Positions 1 to 7,376 are shown, counted from the first letter of the stretch. The stretch is DNA of 64,000 nucleotides from Vibrio campbellii CAIM 519 = NBRC 15631 = ATCC 25920 (GCF_002163755.1 NZ_CP015863.1:186001-250000), one strand, 5' to 3'. Program-made: numbers and translations. Notes: generated by a model from the letters alone, not told the origin.

Positions 1-1040
1 TCCTTTATTGTTAAATTATAATTTTCGTTCTCTTTTCTTCTTCTCAAAATATCGTTGTAAATAATTTGATCATTCAATCCTTGGCACTTTACATAGTCAA
101 TTGCATGGTGTAGTTCACAATCATATTTGTTATTTTCTACAATATCTTGGTGTTCAGAGATAAAGCTAGAATGTGTTTTTATTTCTTGTAATAAAAATGC
201 TAACTTTTTTTCATGTCTTAGATAGATATTCTGGTCTGTTAGATATTTATTTATCAAGAGTAGGCTGAAATGCAATGATTCTTTACAAACAAATCTGGAA
301 ATTGTTAGTAGTTCTTGATCAGTTAATGATTCCAATAAGTAGTTAAAATCAATTGCATCTCGTATAGAGAAGCTTTTTGCCTTGTTATCTCTGTTAATGA
401 TTTCAACCATAAATGCGATCATCATTGATACTTGAAAAGGTTTAGTAGCAAAGACTTCTATTAGATTAACACCTGAATAGAATGTTCCTGGGTAGTTTTT
501 GTAGTGAACTTCAAGCCATAACTTGTCACTGTATTTCCAAGGAAAAGGGTGGCTCATATCATGTTGAAATATCCCAGATAAAGTTTCAATTTTATTTTGT
601 TTCATCAGCCATAGCTTTGAATTTCTGTACGACTTTGCTAATATCAAAGATACAAACTTTATATAATCGGTTTTGCTATCAAATAACAAATCTAAATCTC
701 TAACTTCCCTAATCATCCCTTTCGGGTATAGATACGAATAGTTTGGTCCTTTAACATACATTACCTTTCCTACAAGGTTCATTTCTTCCAAGTAACTATC
801 AATCTTCAGTTTGTGTGCTGATATTTCGTCGTAGGCTTTCAGTAGATTAGACAACTCCTGGGATAGGCTATCTCGAAAGTAACTAAGATAACCGTATAAG
901 ATCTTTTCTTTTCTTAAGAAATTCACTTTTTGATCTTCAGTTTTGAATTCACACTCGAGTAATCTTTCAAGCTCTATGTAATTCTGATCTAGCACAAGAT
1001 CATAAACCATTGATAAAAAAGTATTTTTTCTAAATTTCAC
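1..1040 (-). CDS. NTP_transf_5-type nucleotidyltransferase, partial (runs off left edge)
   Basis: An uninterrupted minus-strand frame runs from a GTG at 1040 to the window edge (346 codons, C-terminus missing). An AAGGATG ribosome site lies 6-7 bases upstream of the GTG. Residues about 95-125 read VKGPNYSYLYPKGM followed by REVRDLDLLFD. A Lys-Gly, a Tyr-Pro, an Arg and then an Asp-x-Asp metal-binding pair is the signature I associate with the uncharacterised nucleotidyltransferase family PF14907. The later LWLEVHY and IRDAIDFNYLL segments also fit that family. Such proteins occur beside ribosomal-peptide modification genes; the substrate is unknown. It is transcribed divergently from the peptide/oxidase operon at 1273-4057 and is equally A+T-rich, so I infer they belong together. 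Family assignment is by motif only. Confidence 0.72.
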   Translation of the reverse strand, partial: MKFRKNTFLSMVYDLVLDQNYIELERLLECEFKTEDQKVNFLRKEKILYGYLSYFRDSLSQELSNLLKAYDEISAHKLKIDSYLEEMNLVGKVMYVKGPNYSYLYPKGMIREVRDLDLLFDSKTDYIKFVSLILAKSYRNSKLWLMKQNKIETLSGIFQHDMSHPFPWKYSDKLWLEVHYKNYPGTFYSGVNLIEVFATKPFQVSMMIAFMVEIINRDNKAKSFSIRDAIDFNYLLESLTDQELLTISRFVCKESLHFSLLLINKYLTDQNIYLRHEKKLAFLLQEIKTHSSFISEHQDIVENNKYDCELHHAIDYVKCQGLNDQIIYNDILRRRKENENYNLTIK

Positions 1041-1106
1041 CTAAAGCATCCTTGCACAACATCACATTTACCCAGTGAAACTACATTGACCAATGTATTT
1101 ACTTCA

Positions 1107-1125
1107 ATATCAACATTGTTGATAT
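1107..1125. promoter_or_regulatory. 19-bp palindrome in divergent promoter region
   Basis: ATATCAAC-ATT-GTTGATAT is a perfect inverted repeat with 8-base arms and a 3-base centre. It lies between the divergent nucleotidyltransferase (GTG at 1040) and the peptide gene (ATG at 1273). A smaller repeat, CATTG-AC-CAATG, lies just to its left at about 1084-1095. The position suggests an operator for a dimeric regulator controlling one or both units. No regulator gene is visible in the window, and no convincing -35/-10 pair was found. Confidence 0.4.
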
Positions 1126-1272
1126 GTGATCCGTTGCTATAAACCAACAGGCTATTCACTAAGGTGTGTAAAATTACTTTGCTGTGTTAAATGTTTGTGG
1201 TATTAATCAAAGGTCTCGTTACATAATGGGCACTTTTATATCATTGATACAACATAAGAAAGGAGGTACTTC

Positions 1273-1326
1273 ATGAAGTTAGTTCGTAAAGGGAAAAAAG
1301 TTTCATTTGAAAACCCACGCCTATAA
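1273..1326 (+). CDS. 17-residue peptide, candidate precursor
   Basis: The frame encodes MKLVRKGKKVSFENPRL and stops with TAA. A perfect AAGGAGGT Shine-Dalgarno at 1260-1267 lies five bases before the ATG. The same site and spacing precede the next gene, which argues that the peptide is really translated. A terminator-like hairpin follows 12 bases after the stop. Six basic residues cluster in the N-terminal half, and the C-terminus is SFENPRL. The layout of a micro-gene, a leaky terminator and then a modifying enzyme matches mccA-mccB of microcin C. I infer a substrate or leader peptide for the downstream enzymes. A regulatory leader peptide is the main alternative; no run of a single amino acid supports attenuation. 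Confidence 0.6.
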   Translation: MKLVRKGKKVSFENPRL

Positions 1327-1338
1327 TTAACCTGATAT

Positions 1339-1367
1339 AAACCACTCAGCTTCTTGAGTGGTTTTTT
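1339..1367 (+). terminator. Hairpin between peptide gene and oxidase gene
   Basis: AACCACTCA and TGAGTGGTT form a 9-bp stem around a 6-base loop, with a run of Ts immediately after. It lies between the micro-gene and the 416-residue protein. It should stop most transcripts after the peptide and let a minority read through, giving excess peptide over enzyme. This is inference from structure and position. Confidence 0.75.
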
Positions 1368-1397
1368 ACTTACTGCGTGAACCTAAGGAGGTTTTAG

Positions 1398-2648
1398 ATG
1401 TTTCAAAAGTATCCTATCTTGTCGCCAGATGTTTGCTATAAATCTACTGGAAAATCTATAAAATTTGAGATTGGGAATGATAGCTTTGAATTGGAATTGG
1501 ACAGTTTGTGTTTGACAAAAAATGTCAAAAAGGTCTTAGAACACTTAGAGTTAAAAGAGCTAGATCTAGCCAAAAAAGTTGACTTGTCCCCTTACAGCTT
1601 TGAGCAACTGATAGAAATTCTTGATTCCGAATGTATTATTACTGAATTTGACCCAAAAGATATTCGTGTATTCTCAGGAAAAAAGTTAATCTGCGACCAG
1701 GAAAGGTACTATTACAAACATGTGCTATCTCAGCTACATCCTGATATTTTTACTCAACAGCTTGAAGATAAGTCAGTTTCGAATGAAACGTTGTTGCGAT
1801 GGGCGCTGCAATATAGCTTTATTACCCAAAATGCAGAAAGTTGTATAGCAGCATCTTTAATTAATAAAGACTTAAATGACCATCTACGAGAACAGTTGTT
1901 TTCTTTTTTTCGAGAAGAGATTGGTCACCAAAAACTACTCAAAAGTGCTTCCGATTATAGCAAAGCTGAGTTAGAGAGTGTTGTTGTACATGTGTCAACA
2001 TTGAGTATAGTAGGGAACCTATTGTACTATTCAATCTTCGACCTTCCTTCTTTTATCGCCATGGTAATGATGTTAGAAGGAAATGCTTCAGATTCACAAA
2101 GATATATTGATGTTTTGGATTCATCAGACTTAGGAGAAGAGTTTACAAGAGGACAAAAAAAACACGAGCAAATTAACATTGATGCTTGTCATGGTGATGA
2201 AGCTCGAGAGATTGCTAAGTATCTCCCATATATCTCAAAGGACGATATTGAACGCTCTAAGCGTAGTATTAAAACCCATGTTTTTAATAGACAATATATG
2301 AATAGTTATTTAATCAGTGGAACATATCATCCAAATTTATCCAAGGGATTTATCAGAAAAATCCTAAAAGAAAATTGGGGTTATTTATTATCTAGAACAG
2401 CTTTCACAGCTATTGCTAATTCAAATGGAAAAATTAAAGAACAACTAGTGGCTATGGTTTCTAGAGCTAAAATTAGAAATGATTGTGACATAGAAGGAAA
2501 ATCTTTCCCAATAATAGAAATGTATTGTTCAGCAATATGGTTTATAGCTTACTCTGACCCAGAAAAGTACCTTTATACGATATCTTCAATCGAAGGTGAT
2601 AAGAAAAACACTAATGCATGTGAAATAATATCTAGTTCTATTTGGTAA
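1398..2648 (+). CDS. RRE-like domain fused to haem-oxygenase-like di-iron oxidase
   Basis: A 416-residue protein starting at an ATG with AAGGAGGT five bases upstream. Residues 1-85 begin FQKYPILSPDV, alternate short strands and helices, and end in EILDSECIITEF. This is the look of a PqqD-like winged-helix RiPP recognition element, though no residue is diagnostic. Residues ~130-300 carry helical metal-binding motifs: FFREEIGHQKLL, then an MMLEG helix, then KKHEQINIDACHGDEA (His, Asp, His). Together they supply the Glu/His/Asp ligands of haem-oxygenase-like di-iron oxidases (PF14518, 'iron-containing redox enzyme'). Such enzymes break C-C or C-N bonds or hydroxylate substrates. The last ~115 residues match nothing I know. 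I infer an oxidase recruited to a peptide, plausibly the 17-mer at 1273. Confidence 0.68.
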   Translation: MFQKYPILSPDVCYKSTGKSIKFEIGNDSFELELDSLCLTKNVKKVLEHLELKELDLAKKVDLSPYSFEQLIEILDSECIITEFDPKDIRVFSGKKLICDQERYYYKHVLSQLHPDIFTQQLEDKSVSNETLLRWALQYSFITQNAESCIAASLINKDLNDHLREQLFSFFREEIGHQKLLKSASDYSKAELESVVVHVSTLSIVGNLLYYSIFDLPSFIAMVMMLEGNASDSQRYIDVLDSSDLGEEFTRGQKKHEQINIDACHGDEAREIAKYLPYISKDDIERSKRSIKTHVFNRQYMNSYLISGTYHPNLSKGFIRKILKENWGYLLSRTAFTAIANSNGKIKEQLVAMVSRAKIRNDCDIEGKSFPIIEMYCSAIWFIAYSDPEKYLYTISSIEGDKKNTNACEIISSSIW

Positions 2649-2670
2649 AATTTGGTATTGGACTACACAT

Positions 2671-3246
2671 TTGTATACAAAAAACACTAATATTAGTAGC
2701 TCTGCTCTGCTAGACATCATTTGCTCAGTTCCCGAAATTAATAGGGTATTTGATGAGATCGAACGTCTAAGGTTAAATAATGCCTACATTGCAGGAGGAG
2801 TGATTACACAAATAGTTTGGAATAATCTACATGGTTTCCCCTTACTACATAATATTAAGGATATCGACATTGTTTATTTCGATATGCACACAAAAGTCTC
2901 CGATAAGAGACTAGAAATAAATATAATGGAGGCTGTAGGGGGGGAGGTAAAAATTGATGTTACAAATCAAGCGTTTATCCATAGGTGGTTTAAGGACGAA
3001 TACGGGGTCATTACACCGCCACTTGTTAGTGCTGAAGATGGTATAGCTACATGGTTACCGGCGTTCTCCATTGGGGTACAGAGAACTGAGAATATTTATT
3101 ATGTATACGCCCCTTTTGGGTTGAACGATTTATTTAAAATGATTGTTCGCCCCAATAGACGTTCAATGCAAATATCAGTTTATCAAGAAAAAACTAAAGG
3201 TTATAAAGAGCGATGGCCGAATATCACTATAATACCATGGAGTTAG
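2671..3246 (+). CDS. DUF925 (NTP_transf_6) nucleotidyltransferase-like protein
   Basis: A 191-residue protein. The best start is TTG at 2671, 22 bases after the previous stop, with a weak ribosome site; no ATG is available in frame upstream. The pattern AGGVITQIVWNNLHG, then IKDIDIVYFD, then VTNQAFIHRWF, YAPFGLNDLF and ERWPNI is that of the DUF925 nucleotidyltransferase family. The Gly-Gly and Asp-x-Asp (residues ~42 and ~66) of the polymerase-beta fold are intact. Activity and substrate of this family are unknown. It is unrelated in sequence to the divergent nucleotidyltransferase at 1-1040, so the locus has two different ones. It is probably cotranscribed with the oxidase gene and the phosphatase-family gene that begins one base after its stop. 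Confidence 0.75.
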   Translation: MYTKNTNISSSALLDIICSVPEINRVFDEIERLRLNNAYIAGGVITQIVWNNLHGFPLLHNIKDIDIVYFDMHTKVSDKRLEINIMEAVGGEVKIDVTNQAFIHRWFKDEYGVITPPLVSAEDGIATWLPAFSIGVQRTENIYYVYAPFGLNDLFKMIVRPNRRSMQISVYQEKTKGYKERWPNITIIPWS

Positions 3247-3247
3247 T

Positions 3248-4057
3248 ATGAATAATTATAGTCTAGACTTGACAAATAAAATAGATAATGACTATACAAC
3301 TAAAAGTTCGCTTAAAATACTATCCTGGAACTTACAGTCTCCTTCATTAAGTAGGTTTAAAGAACAAGTTGACTACATATGCTCTTCAAAAGCCAATATC
3401 TTGGTATTAACAGAGCTTAAAAGCAAAAATATTGAGCAATACGCGTCTTTATTAGAAATGAATAATTACAACGTTCATCACGGTATGAACCTGGAATGTA
3501 AGTACACAACCATTATTGCCACACGGAATCTGAAAAGCAACAAATGCAAGCTATATGACAAATCTGATGACAACCCTCGTTCAATTATCGTTAATATATA
3601 TTTCTCACTAGGTATGGTTACTATCTGGGGGACATACATGCCATCATATCATCCTTTATATGCAACACCTGAAAGGATATCGTTAAAGAAGTCTTTTAGT
3701 GATAATGAACTATTTCGTTTAAGAAAGTATTTCTCTGGCCCATCGAACCGTCTTATTTTTACAGGTGACTTAAACATTCTCGAGCCAGAACATATCCCAA
3801 GAATTGACGGTTATAAACAGTGGAACTATGTGTACTCAGATTTATGCGGTCTTGGGTTAATAGATTGCTATACAGTGTTAAGGGCTGGGAAAAAAAATGA
3901 GCATAGCTGGGTTTCGCAGGAAGGAGAAGGCCAGAGACTAGATCATATGTTTGTTGATACTAGAATGGATAAATCTATAAGAAGTTGTTATTTTGATCAT
4001 CTTCCCAGGTTAAACAAACTAAGTGATCACTCGGCTATGTATCTGGATATATTCTAG
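3248..4057 (+). CDS. Endonuclease/exonuclease/phosphatase (EEP) family protein
   Basis: A 269-residue protein whose ATG begins one base after the preceding stop, implying translational coupling. EEP-fold motifs are in order and intact: ILSWNLQSP (Asn, ~26), LVLTELKSKN (metal Glu, ~55), FTGDLNILE (Asp/Asn, ~175), RLDHMFVD (Asp-His, ~231) and LSDHSAM (catalytic His, ~262). The family cleaves phosphodiester or phosphomonoester bonds in nucleic acids, nucleotides, lipids or inositol phosphates, and the sequence does not choose between these. No signal peptide is seen, so it is probably cytoplasmic. With two nucleotidyltransferases in the locus it may trim or release a nucleotide adduct; that is inference. 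Confidence 0.78.
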   Translation: MNNYSLDLTNKIDNDYTTKSSLKILSWNLQSPSLSRFKEQVDYICSSKANILVLTELKSKNIEQYASLLEMNNYNVHHGMNLECKYTTIIATRNLKSNKCKLYDKSDDNPRSIIVNIYFSLGMVTIWGTYMPSYHPLYATPERISLKKSFSDNELFRLRKYFSGPSNRLIFTGDLNILEPEHIPRIDGYKQWNYVYSDLCGLGLIDCYTVLRAGKKNEHSWVSQEGEGQRLDHMFVDTRMDKSIRSCYFDHLPRLNKLSDHSAMYLDIF

Positions 4058-4193
4058 ATTCACATTTATTGACGACAACCCAACGAACCGGAAAATAAAC
4101 AATTAGCAGTGTGATTCATAGATATGTTTTCATTTTTCTTAGCTGAATATTCAGCTTGTAATACTGCTCTTGAAACCTCTCTTTCCAGAGCTG
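4058..4193. other. Intergenic end of the peptide/oxidase operon
   Basis: No gene is seen here. It contains a perfect 16-base palindrome, AGCTGAATATTCAGCT, at 4141-4156. There is no clear rho-independent terminator for the operon ending at 4057. The stretch leads directly into the IS1-type remnant, so the original downstream end may have been lost. Confidence 0.5.
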
Positions 4194-4544
4194 TCAATGA
4201 CTCAAATCGGTTGAATCACCAGTGGAGTGCCCGTTAGATAAACGTCCCTTAAACTTGCCATGCATCTCTTCTGATTTTGGAAAACCGATCGTTTTACGAA
4301 CCAGTCGCTTTGATCTTCTACGTAATGTCAGATTGGTGCGCGCAATTCGCTGAGTAAACCTTTTCCCTACAATGTGCTTTTCTCTTGGTAACTCTTTCGT
4401 GTAGACATTGAAGTCATCTGTGAAAAAGAAGCTGATGTTGAACGGCTTTAGTAAAGTAAGTAACACTCGCAACGCATCCGTATTGCGGTTACCAAATCCG
4501 CGAGCAATGATGCGTTTATAACGCGGCTCCCATGCATACCAAAG
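4194..4544 (-). pseudogene. IS1-family transposase (InsB) 3' remnant
   Basis: The minus strand from 4541 leftward reads WYAWEPRYKRIIARGFGNR, LLKPFNISFFFTDD, then VGKRFTQRIARTNLTLRRR and IGFPKSEEMH. This matches the C-terminal half of the IS1 InsB DDE transposase, including the catalytic Asp region (TDD) and the conserved KR(Y/F)TQRIER-type block. An in-frame TAG at 4545-4547 and the absence of the N-terminal half show it is broken. Neither IS end is certain. It lies immediately upstream of the truncated restriction nuclease, which it may have helped truncate. Confidence 0.82.
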
Positions 4545-4590
4545 CTAAGCTCCTAACAGGTCCATCTCTGATGGGCCTATCTGAAACTTA

Positions 4591-5481
4591 ATGTTGAAAC
4601 ATGTGGTAAATTTGTATCTTGACGAGTACCCTGGGCAGCACACATCAAAATCGAGTAATGCTATTGCGATGATCAAGAAGTTTCGTTTCGACATGAAAGT
4701 TGGTGATCAGGCGATAACATATGACCCATCTCGCAGAGAATATTTAGTAGGCGAGGTAGTTAGTGATTATGAATACACTAGTGAAATTATCGATGATGAG
4801 GATTTTAATCATATTCGAAAGGTTAAATGGCTTGGCTGTGTAAGCCGCGATTCTCTGGGTGTTTCCTCGCGCAATACACTAGGCAGTACATTGACAGTAT
4901 TTTCTGTAAACGATGATGTTGCAGCTGAGATAAATACATTTCTCAATTCTCAGAACGATACTCCATCAGTTGCCGAAGTTCAGGAAGAAAAAGAACAAGC
5001 GATTGAGCAGTCACGAAACGATGTAATTGAACAGTCTAGAGAGCTAATAAAAGACCGAATTGTAGATGTTTCTCCGGATGATATGGAGCACTTAGTTGCG
5101 GGCGTTTTACGGGCGATGGGTTATAGAACCATTGTCTCAGCTAAAGGGATGGATCGTGGTGTGGATATCTTTGCTTCACCAGATGGCCTAGGGCTAGAGT
5201 CTCCTCGAATTAAAGTGGAAGTAAAGCATCGTAAAAATACGGCTATGGGTTCCCAGGAACTACGCAGCTTTATTGGAGGTCTTCGTAGTGACGATCGCGG
5301 TTTATATGTTAGTACAGGGGGCTTTACCAAAGATGCTAAATACGAAGCAGAACGTTCAAACGTCCCGGTTACACTAATCGATATCGACGGATTGATGAAG
5401 CTAATCATCGAGCACTATGATTCATTTGATATCGATACAAGAATTTTGCTGCCTTTGACTAAGGTTTATTGGCCTAGGTAA
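4591..5481 (+). CDS. Mrr-like restriction endonuclease, probably N-terminally truncated
   Basis: A 296-residue frame. The C-terminal ~120 residues are an Mrr_cat PD-(D/E)xK nuclease domain: DDMEHLVAGVLRAMGY, DRGVDIF (catalytic Asp), IKVEVKHR (Glu-x-Lys), then GLYVSTGGFTKDA and a final hydrophobic helix. The N-terminal ~110 residues (KVGDQAITYDPSRREYLVGE) resemble the regulatory domain usually found ahead of it. Relatives usually have another 30-50 residues first. Here the frame begins at an ATG with no good ribosome site, 47 bases from an IS1-type remnant, so I infer 5' loss. The catalytic domain looks intact; expression is doubtful. Role: cleavage of modified or foreign DNA, by family. Confidence 0.7.
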   Translation: MLKHVVNLYLDEYPGQHTSKSSNAIAMIKKFRFDMKVGDQAITYDPSRREYLVGEVVSDYEYTSEIIDDEDFNHIRKVKWLGCVSRDSLGVSSRNTLGSTLTVFSVNDDVAAEINTFLNSQNDTPSVAEVQEEKEQAIEQSRNDVIEQSRELIKDRIVDVSPDDMEHLVAGVLRAMGYRTIVSAKGMDRGVDIFASPDGLGLESPRIKVEVKHRKNTAMGSQELRSFIGGLRSDDRGLYVSTGGFTKDAKYEAERSNVPVTLIDIDGLMKLIIEHYDSFDIDTRILLPLTKVYWPR

Positions 5482-5526
5482 TAATTGTTTTAATATTTAG
5501 ATTTTTGACAACTTTGTGATCGAGTT

Positions 5527-5712
5527 CGGAAAACTGCAGAAGTGACCCTAGGCGGGGTAGATAACGATCACCTGTCTTCAAAAACTATGGAATGCAAGAA
5601 CATCAAGGGCTTGTACTTCATCGGTGAAGTGATGGACGTAACAGGCTGGTTAGGTGGCTATAACTTCCAATGGTGTTGGTCGAGCGGCTTTGTTGCGGGT
5701 CAGTGGGTGTAA
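5527..5712 (+). pseudogene. HI0933/YhiN-type flavoprotein, C-terminal fragment
   Basis: In frame from 5527 the DNA reads RKTAEVTLGGVDNDHLSSKT, then IKGLYFIGEVMDVTGWLGG and YNFQWCWSSGFVAGQWV, then TAA. This is the highly conserved C-terminus of the HI0933-family NAD(P)/FAD oxidoreductases (about 400 residues when whole); only ~60 residues remain. The rest is absent from the window. The fragment stops three bases before the left inverted repeat at 5716 and begins just after the Mrr-like gene, so it is a relic of rearrangement. Confidence 0.85.
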
Positions 5713-5715
5713 TTA

Positions 5716-5741
5716 TGTGCAGAGACAATAAAGTTTGTCCA
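5716..5741 (+). repeat. Left terminal inverted repeat
   Basis: It begins TGTGCAGAGACAATAAAG and ends TTTGTCCA. It pairs with the inverted copy at 7670-7695 with three mismatches in 26 bases. It starts three bases after the stop codon of the flavoprotein fragment. Confidence 0.65.
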
Positions 5742-5761
5742 TAGTGATGGTTATCACTATG
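5740..5761. repeat. Hairpin inside the left end
   Basis: CATAGTGAT and ATCACTATG form a perfect 9-bp inverted repeat with a 4-base loop, overlapping the inner edge of the left terminal repeat. No T-run follows, so it is probably not a terminator. It may be a subterminal structure of the element. Confidence 0.5.
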
Positions 5762-5778
5762 ATTTGTAAAGTGAAGCT

Positions 5779-5961
5779 TTATTGGATTAAGTGTGGGGCG
5801 CGGTCGAAAAATCGAGTCGTTGGATGACTATCAACCTCACTGTACTCGAAGAGCGTTTGGCGCATCTCATTTCTTGTCATGATCGGTTCGTATTGGATCG
5901 CCTCGACTTTCATCGAATGGAAAAAGCTCTCAACACACGCATTATCCCAACAGCTACAGCA
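5779..5961 (-). pseudogene. IS3-family OrfB transposase, C-terminal remnant
   Basis: Read on the minus strand, the frame gives WDNACVESFFHSMKVEAI followed by MTRNEMRQTLFEYSEVDSH. This is the end of the IS3-family DDE transposase (the WDNA.vESFF..lK block with the final catalytic Glu, then R..vFeYIE). The usual YN..R.HS.LG ending is degraded, and a TAA closes the frame at 5779. Everything upstream of WDNA is missing. The plus-strand frame at 5791-6039 is its antisense shadow. Confidence 0.8.
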
Positions 5962-6039
5962 GCAATGACTGGAGAAGTTGCAAAGTTTATTGATTCGGCT
6001 CTTGCCGAAACTGATGACAATGATATTTGTAAGGGATGA

Positions 6040-6568
6040 TTTTCAACATGGTTAATATATGATTGGCTTATATAAGATATTTTTCGTTCTTTTCCTTGTT
6101 TTTTAGTCGGAGCAGCTTATTTTATTGAGCCTTATTTGGAAATAAAATGCTTAATAACAATAATATTAGTTTCTTTTTTTATATTGGGCATTGCCAGTAT
6201 TTATGTTAAGGCTGGTGTACCCTAAGTGTGAGCTATTTATATCGATTATTTTATTTACGGTGATGCATTTATTTGTTTATTTATAAATAAATAAATGAAA
6301 ATTGGTTTTTACAAGTGTTTTTTGTTATATGCATGCTGTTTTTAATATATACTTTTTATGTTTTAAAAAAGAAATCAATTATGTGAATATATTTGATATT
6401 TCTGAATTTTAAAAACCAACTAAATTAGTAGTTGGTTTTTTCTACGTTAGGCTTGGTTTATACCTCTAAATTAATAGTTGATGTGTAAGTAATCATTGTT
6501 TTTGAGTGAACCGCACTCGCATCTTTGTACACAGAGTTAAATGAGTACAAGCACTAGTGTGGTGAGCT
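6040..6568. other. A+T-rich filler with a membrane-like frame remnant
   Basis: No supported gene. From 6076 to 6225 an open stretch reads as a hydrophobic segment (YLEIKCLITIILVSFFILGI) that ends in TAA. It has no start codon or ribosome site and is preceded by an in-frame stop, so at most it is the tail of a lost membrane protein. A terminator-like hairpin lies at 6413-6441. Confidence 0.35.
6413..6441 (+). terminator. Terminator-like hairpin
   Basis: AACCAACTA and TAGTTGGTT form a 9-bp stem with a 6-base loop, followed by a T-run (and preceded by As, so it could work both ways). No intact gene ends here. It probably belonged to a gene now lost from the element. Confidence 0.6.
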
Positions 6569-6706
6569 ATGACAAGCAAGAAAAAACGTGTTATCCACCC
6601 TCCTAGACTTAAAACTGTCCCTCTGAAACTGGCTGGGAAAGTGAGATTCGTTGAATCCGAAATCGACTTTCCTTACATGAACTTTATTTTTCGGCTGTTG
6701 TGTTAA
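6569..6706 (+). CDS. Hypothetical 45-residue protein
   Basis: ATG with a GGTGAG ribosome-like site three bases upstream, then 45 codons to TAA. The product starts MTSKKKRVIHPPRLK, is basic in its first half and ends in hydrophobic residues (NFIFRLLC). I recognise no family. It lies inside the inverted-repeat element among remnants. It could be a small passenger gene or chance. Confidence 0.25.
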   Translation: MTSKKKRVIHPPRLKTVPLKLAGKVRFVESEIDFPYMNFIFRLLC

Positions 6707-7376
6707 ACATTGATTTGCCTTTCAATAGTGATAGGTTATTAAATAATTAAAGCGTGAAGGTGAGAGGAGTGAAATGTCAGTATATCTATCCAATTGGCCA
6801 ATTTATTTTTCTGATATAGCGTAAATAGATACAGTAGCGCATAAATATAGGCAAAAATAAGCTTGTTGTACGAAAGGGGTATTTTGGGGGAGTGCGTATT
6901 TTAGGTATTGTTGGATTGTGATGGGAACTAAAAGCAAAGCTACACAAAAAACTTAAACTCTAACGCTTACGGGTACGAGTATGGTTAATTGATGGGTGCA
7001 AAGTTCAATACTTCGACGTAATGAAAATAAGACTATCAAATTCCTTATTTCCGCTTGCAGGGACTTTTTGTATTGATACTTTCTAATCATTCTTAGAAAC
7101 TCTGCAAAAATAATACAGTTAGTAGTATACAACAACTGTAACGAAAGTTTCATTTTGAAGCCTGTGGCATTACAGAAGATGACATCAAAAATTGCGATTG
7201 GTTAACCCATCCCATAATTTATAATGAACTTTTTCCATGTGATCTGTTCTTTGGTTGTTATATTCCTACAATTCGGGATCTTATCTTTTAAGTAAAAGTA
7301 TAAGAAATAGTTACATAGTTTTTCAATTCAGTAGATTCTAATACTAATCCCAACGAAACACACAGAGGGATGAATC
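6707..7376. other. Intergenic, no supported gene
   Basis: A+T-rich DNA. A 16-codon frame starts at 6774 after a purine-rich GAGAGGAG, and a 66-codon frame lies at 6953-7153 on the minus strand. Neither resembles any protein I know and both lack context. I see no RNA gene or phage attachment site. Confidence 0.35.

Noticed and set aside
482..703. 73-codon plus-strand frame
   Set aside because: It is antisense to the partial nucleotidyltransferase, which is open over the whole 1-1040 interval and has recognisable motifs.
1191..1226. 11-codon frame upstream of the 17-codon gene as a leader peptide
   Set aside because: It has no Shine-Dalgarno and no conserved feature, unlike the gene at 1273.
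4141..4156. Palindrome AGCTGAATATTCAGCT as an operator
   Set aside because: It follows rather than precedes genes, and nothing downstream is intact. It is kept only as a note in the intergenic entry.
5791..6039. 82-codon plus-strand frame
   Set aside because: The opposite strand reads as the IS3-family WDNACVESFF block, so this frame is a shadow.
6076..6225. Small membrane protein gene
   Set aside because: The hydrophobic frame lacks any start codon or ribosome site and is preceded by an in-frame stop.
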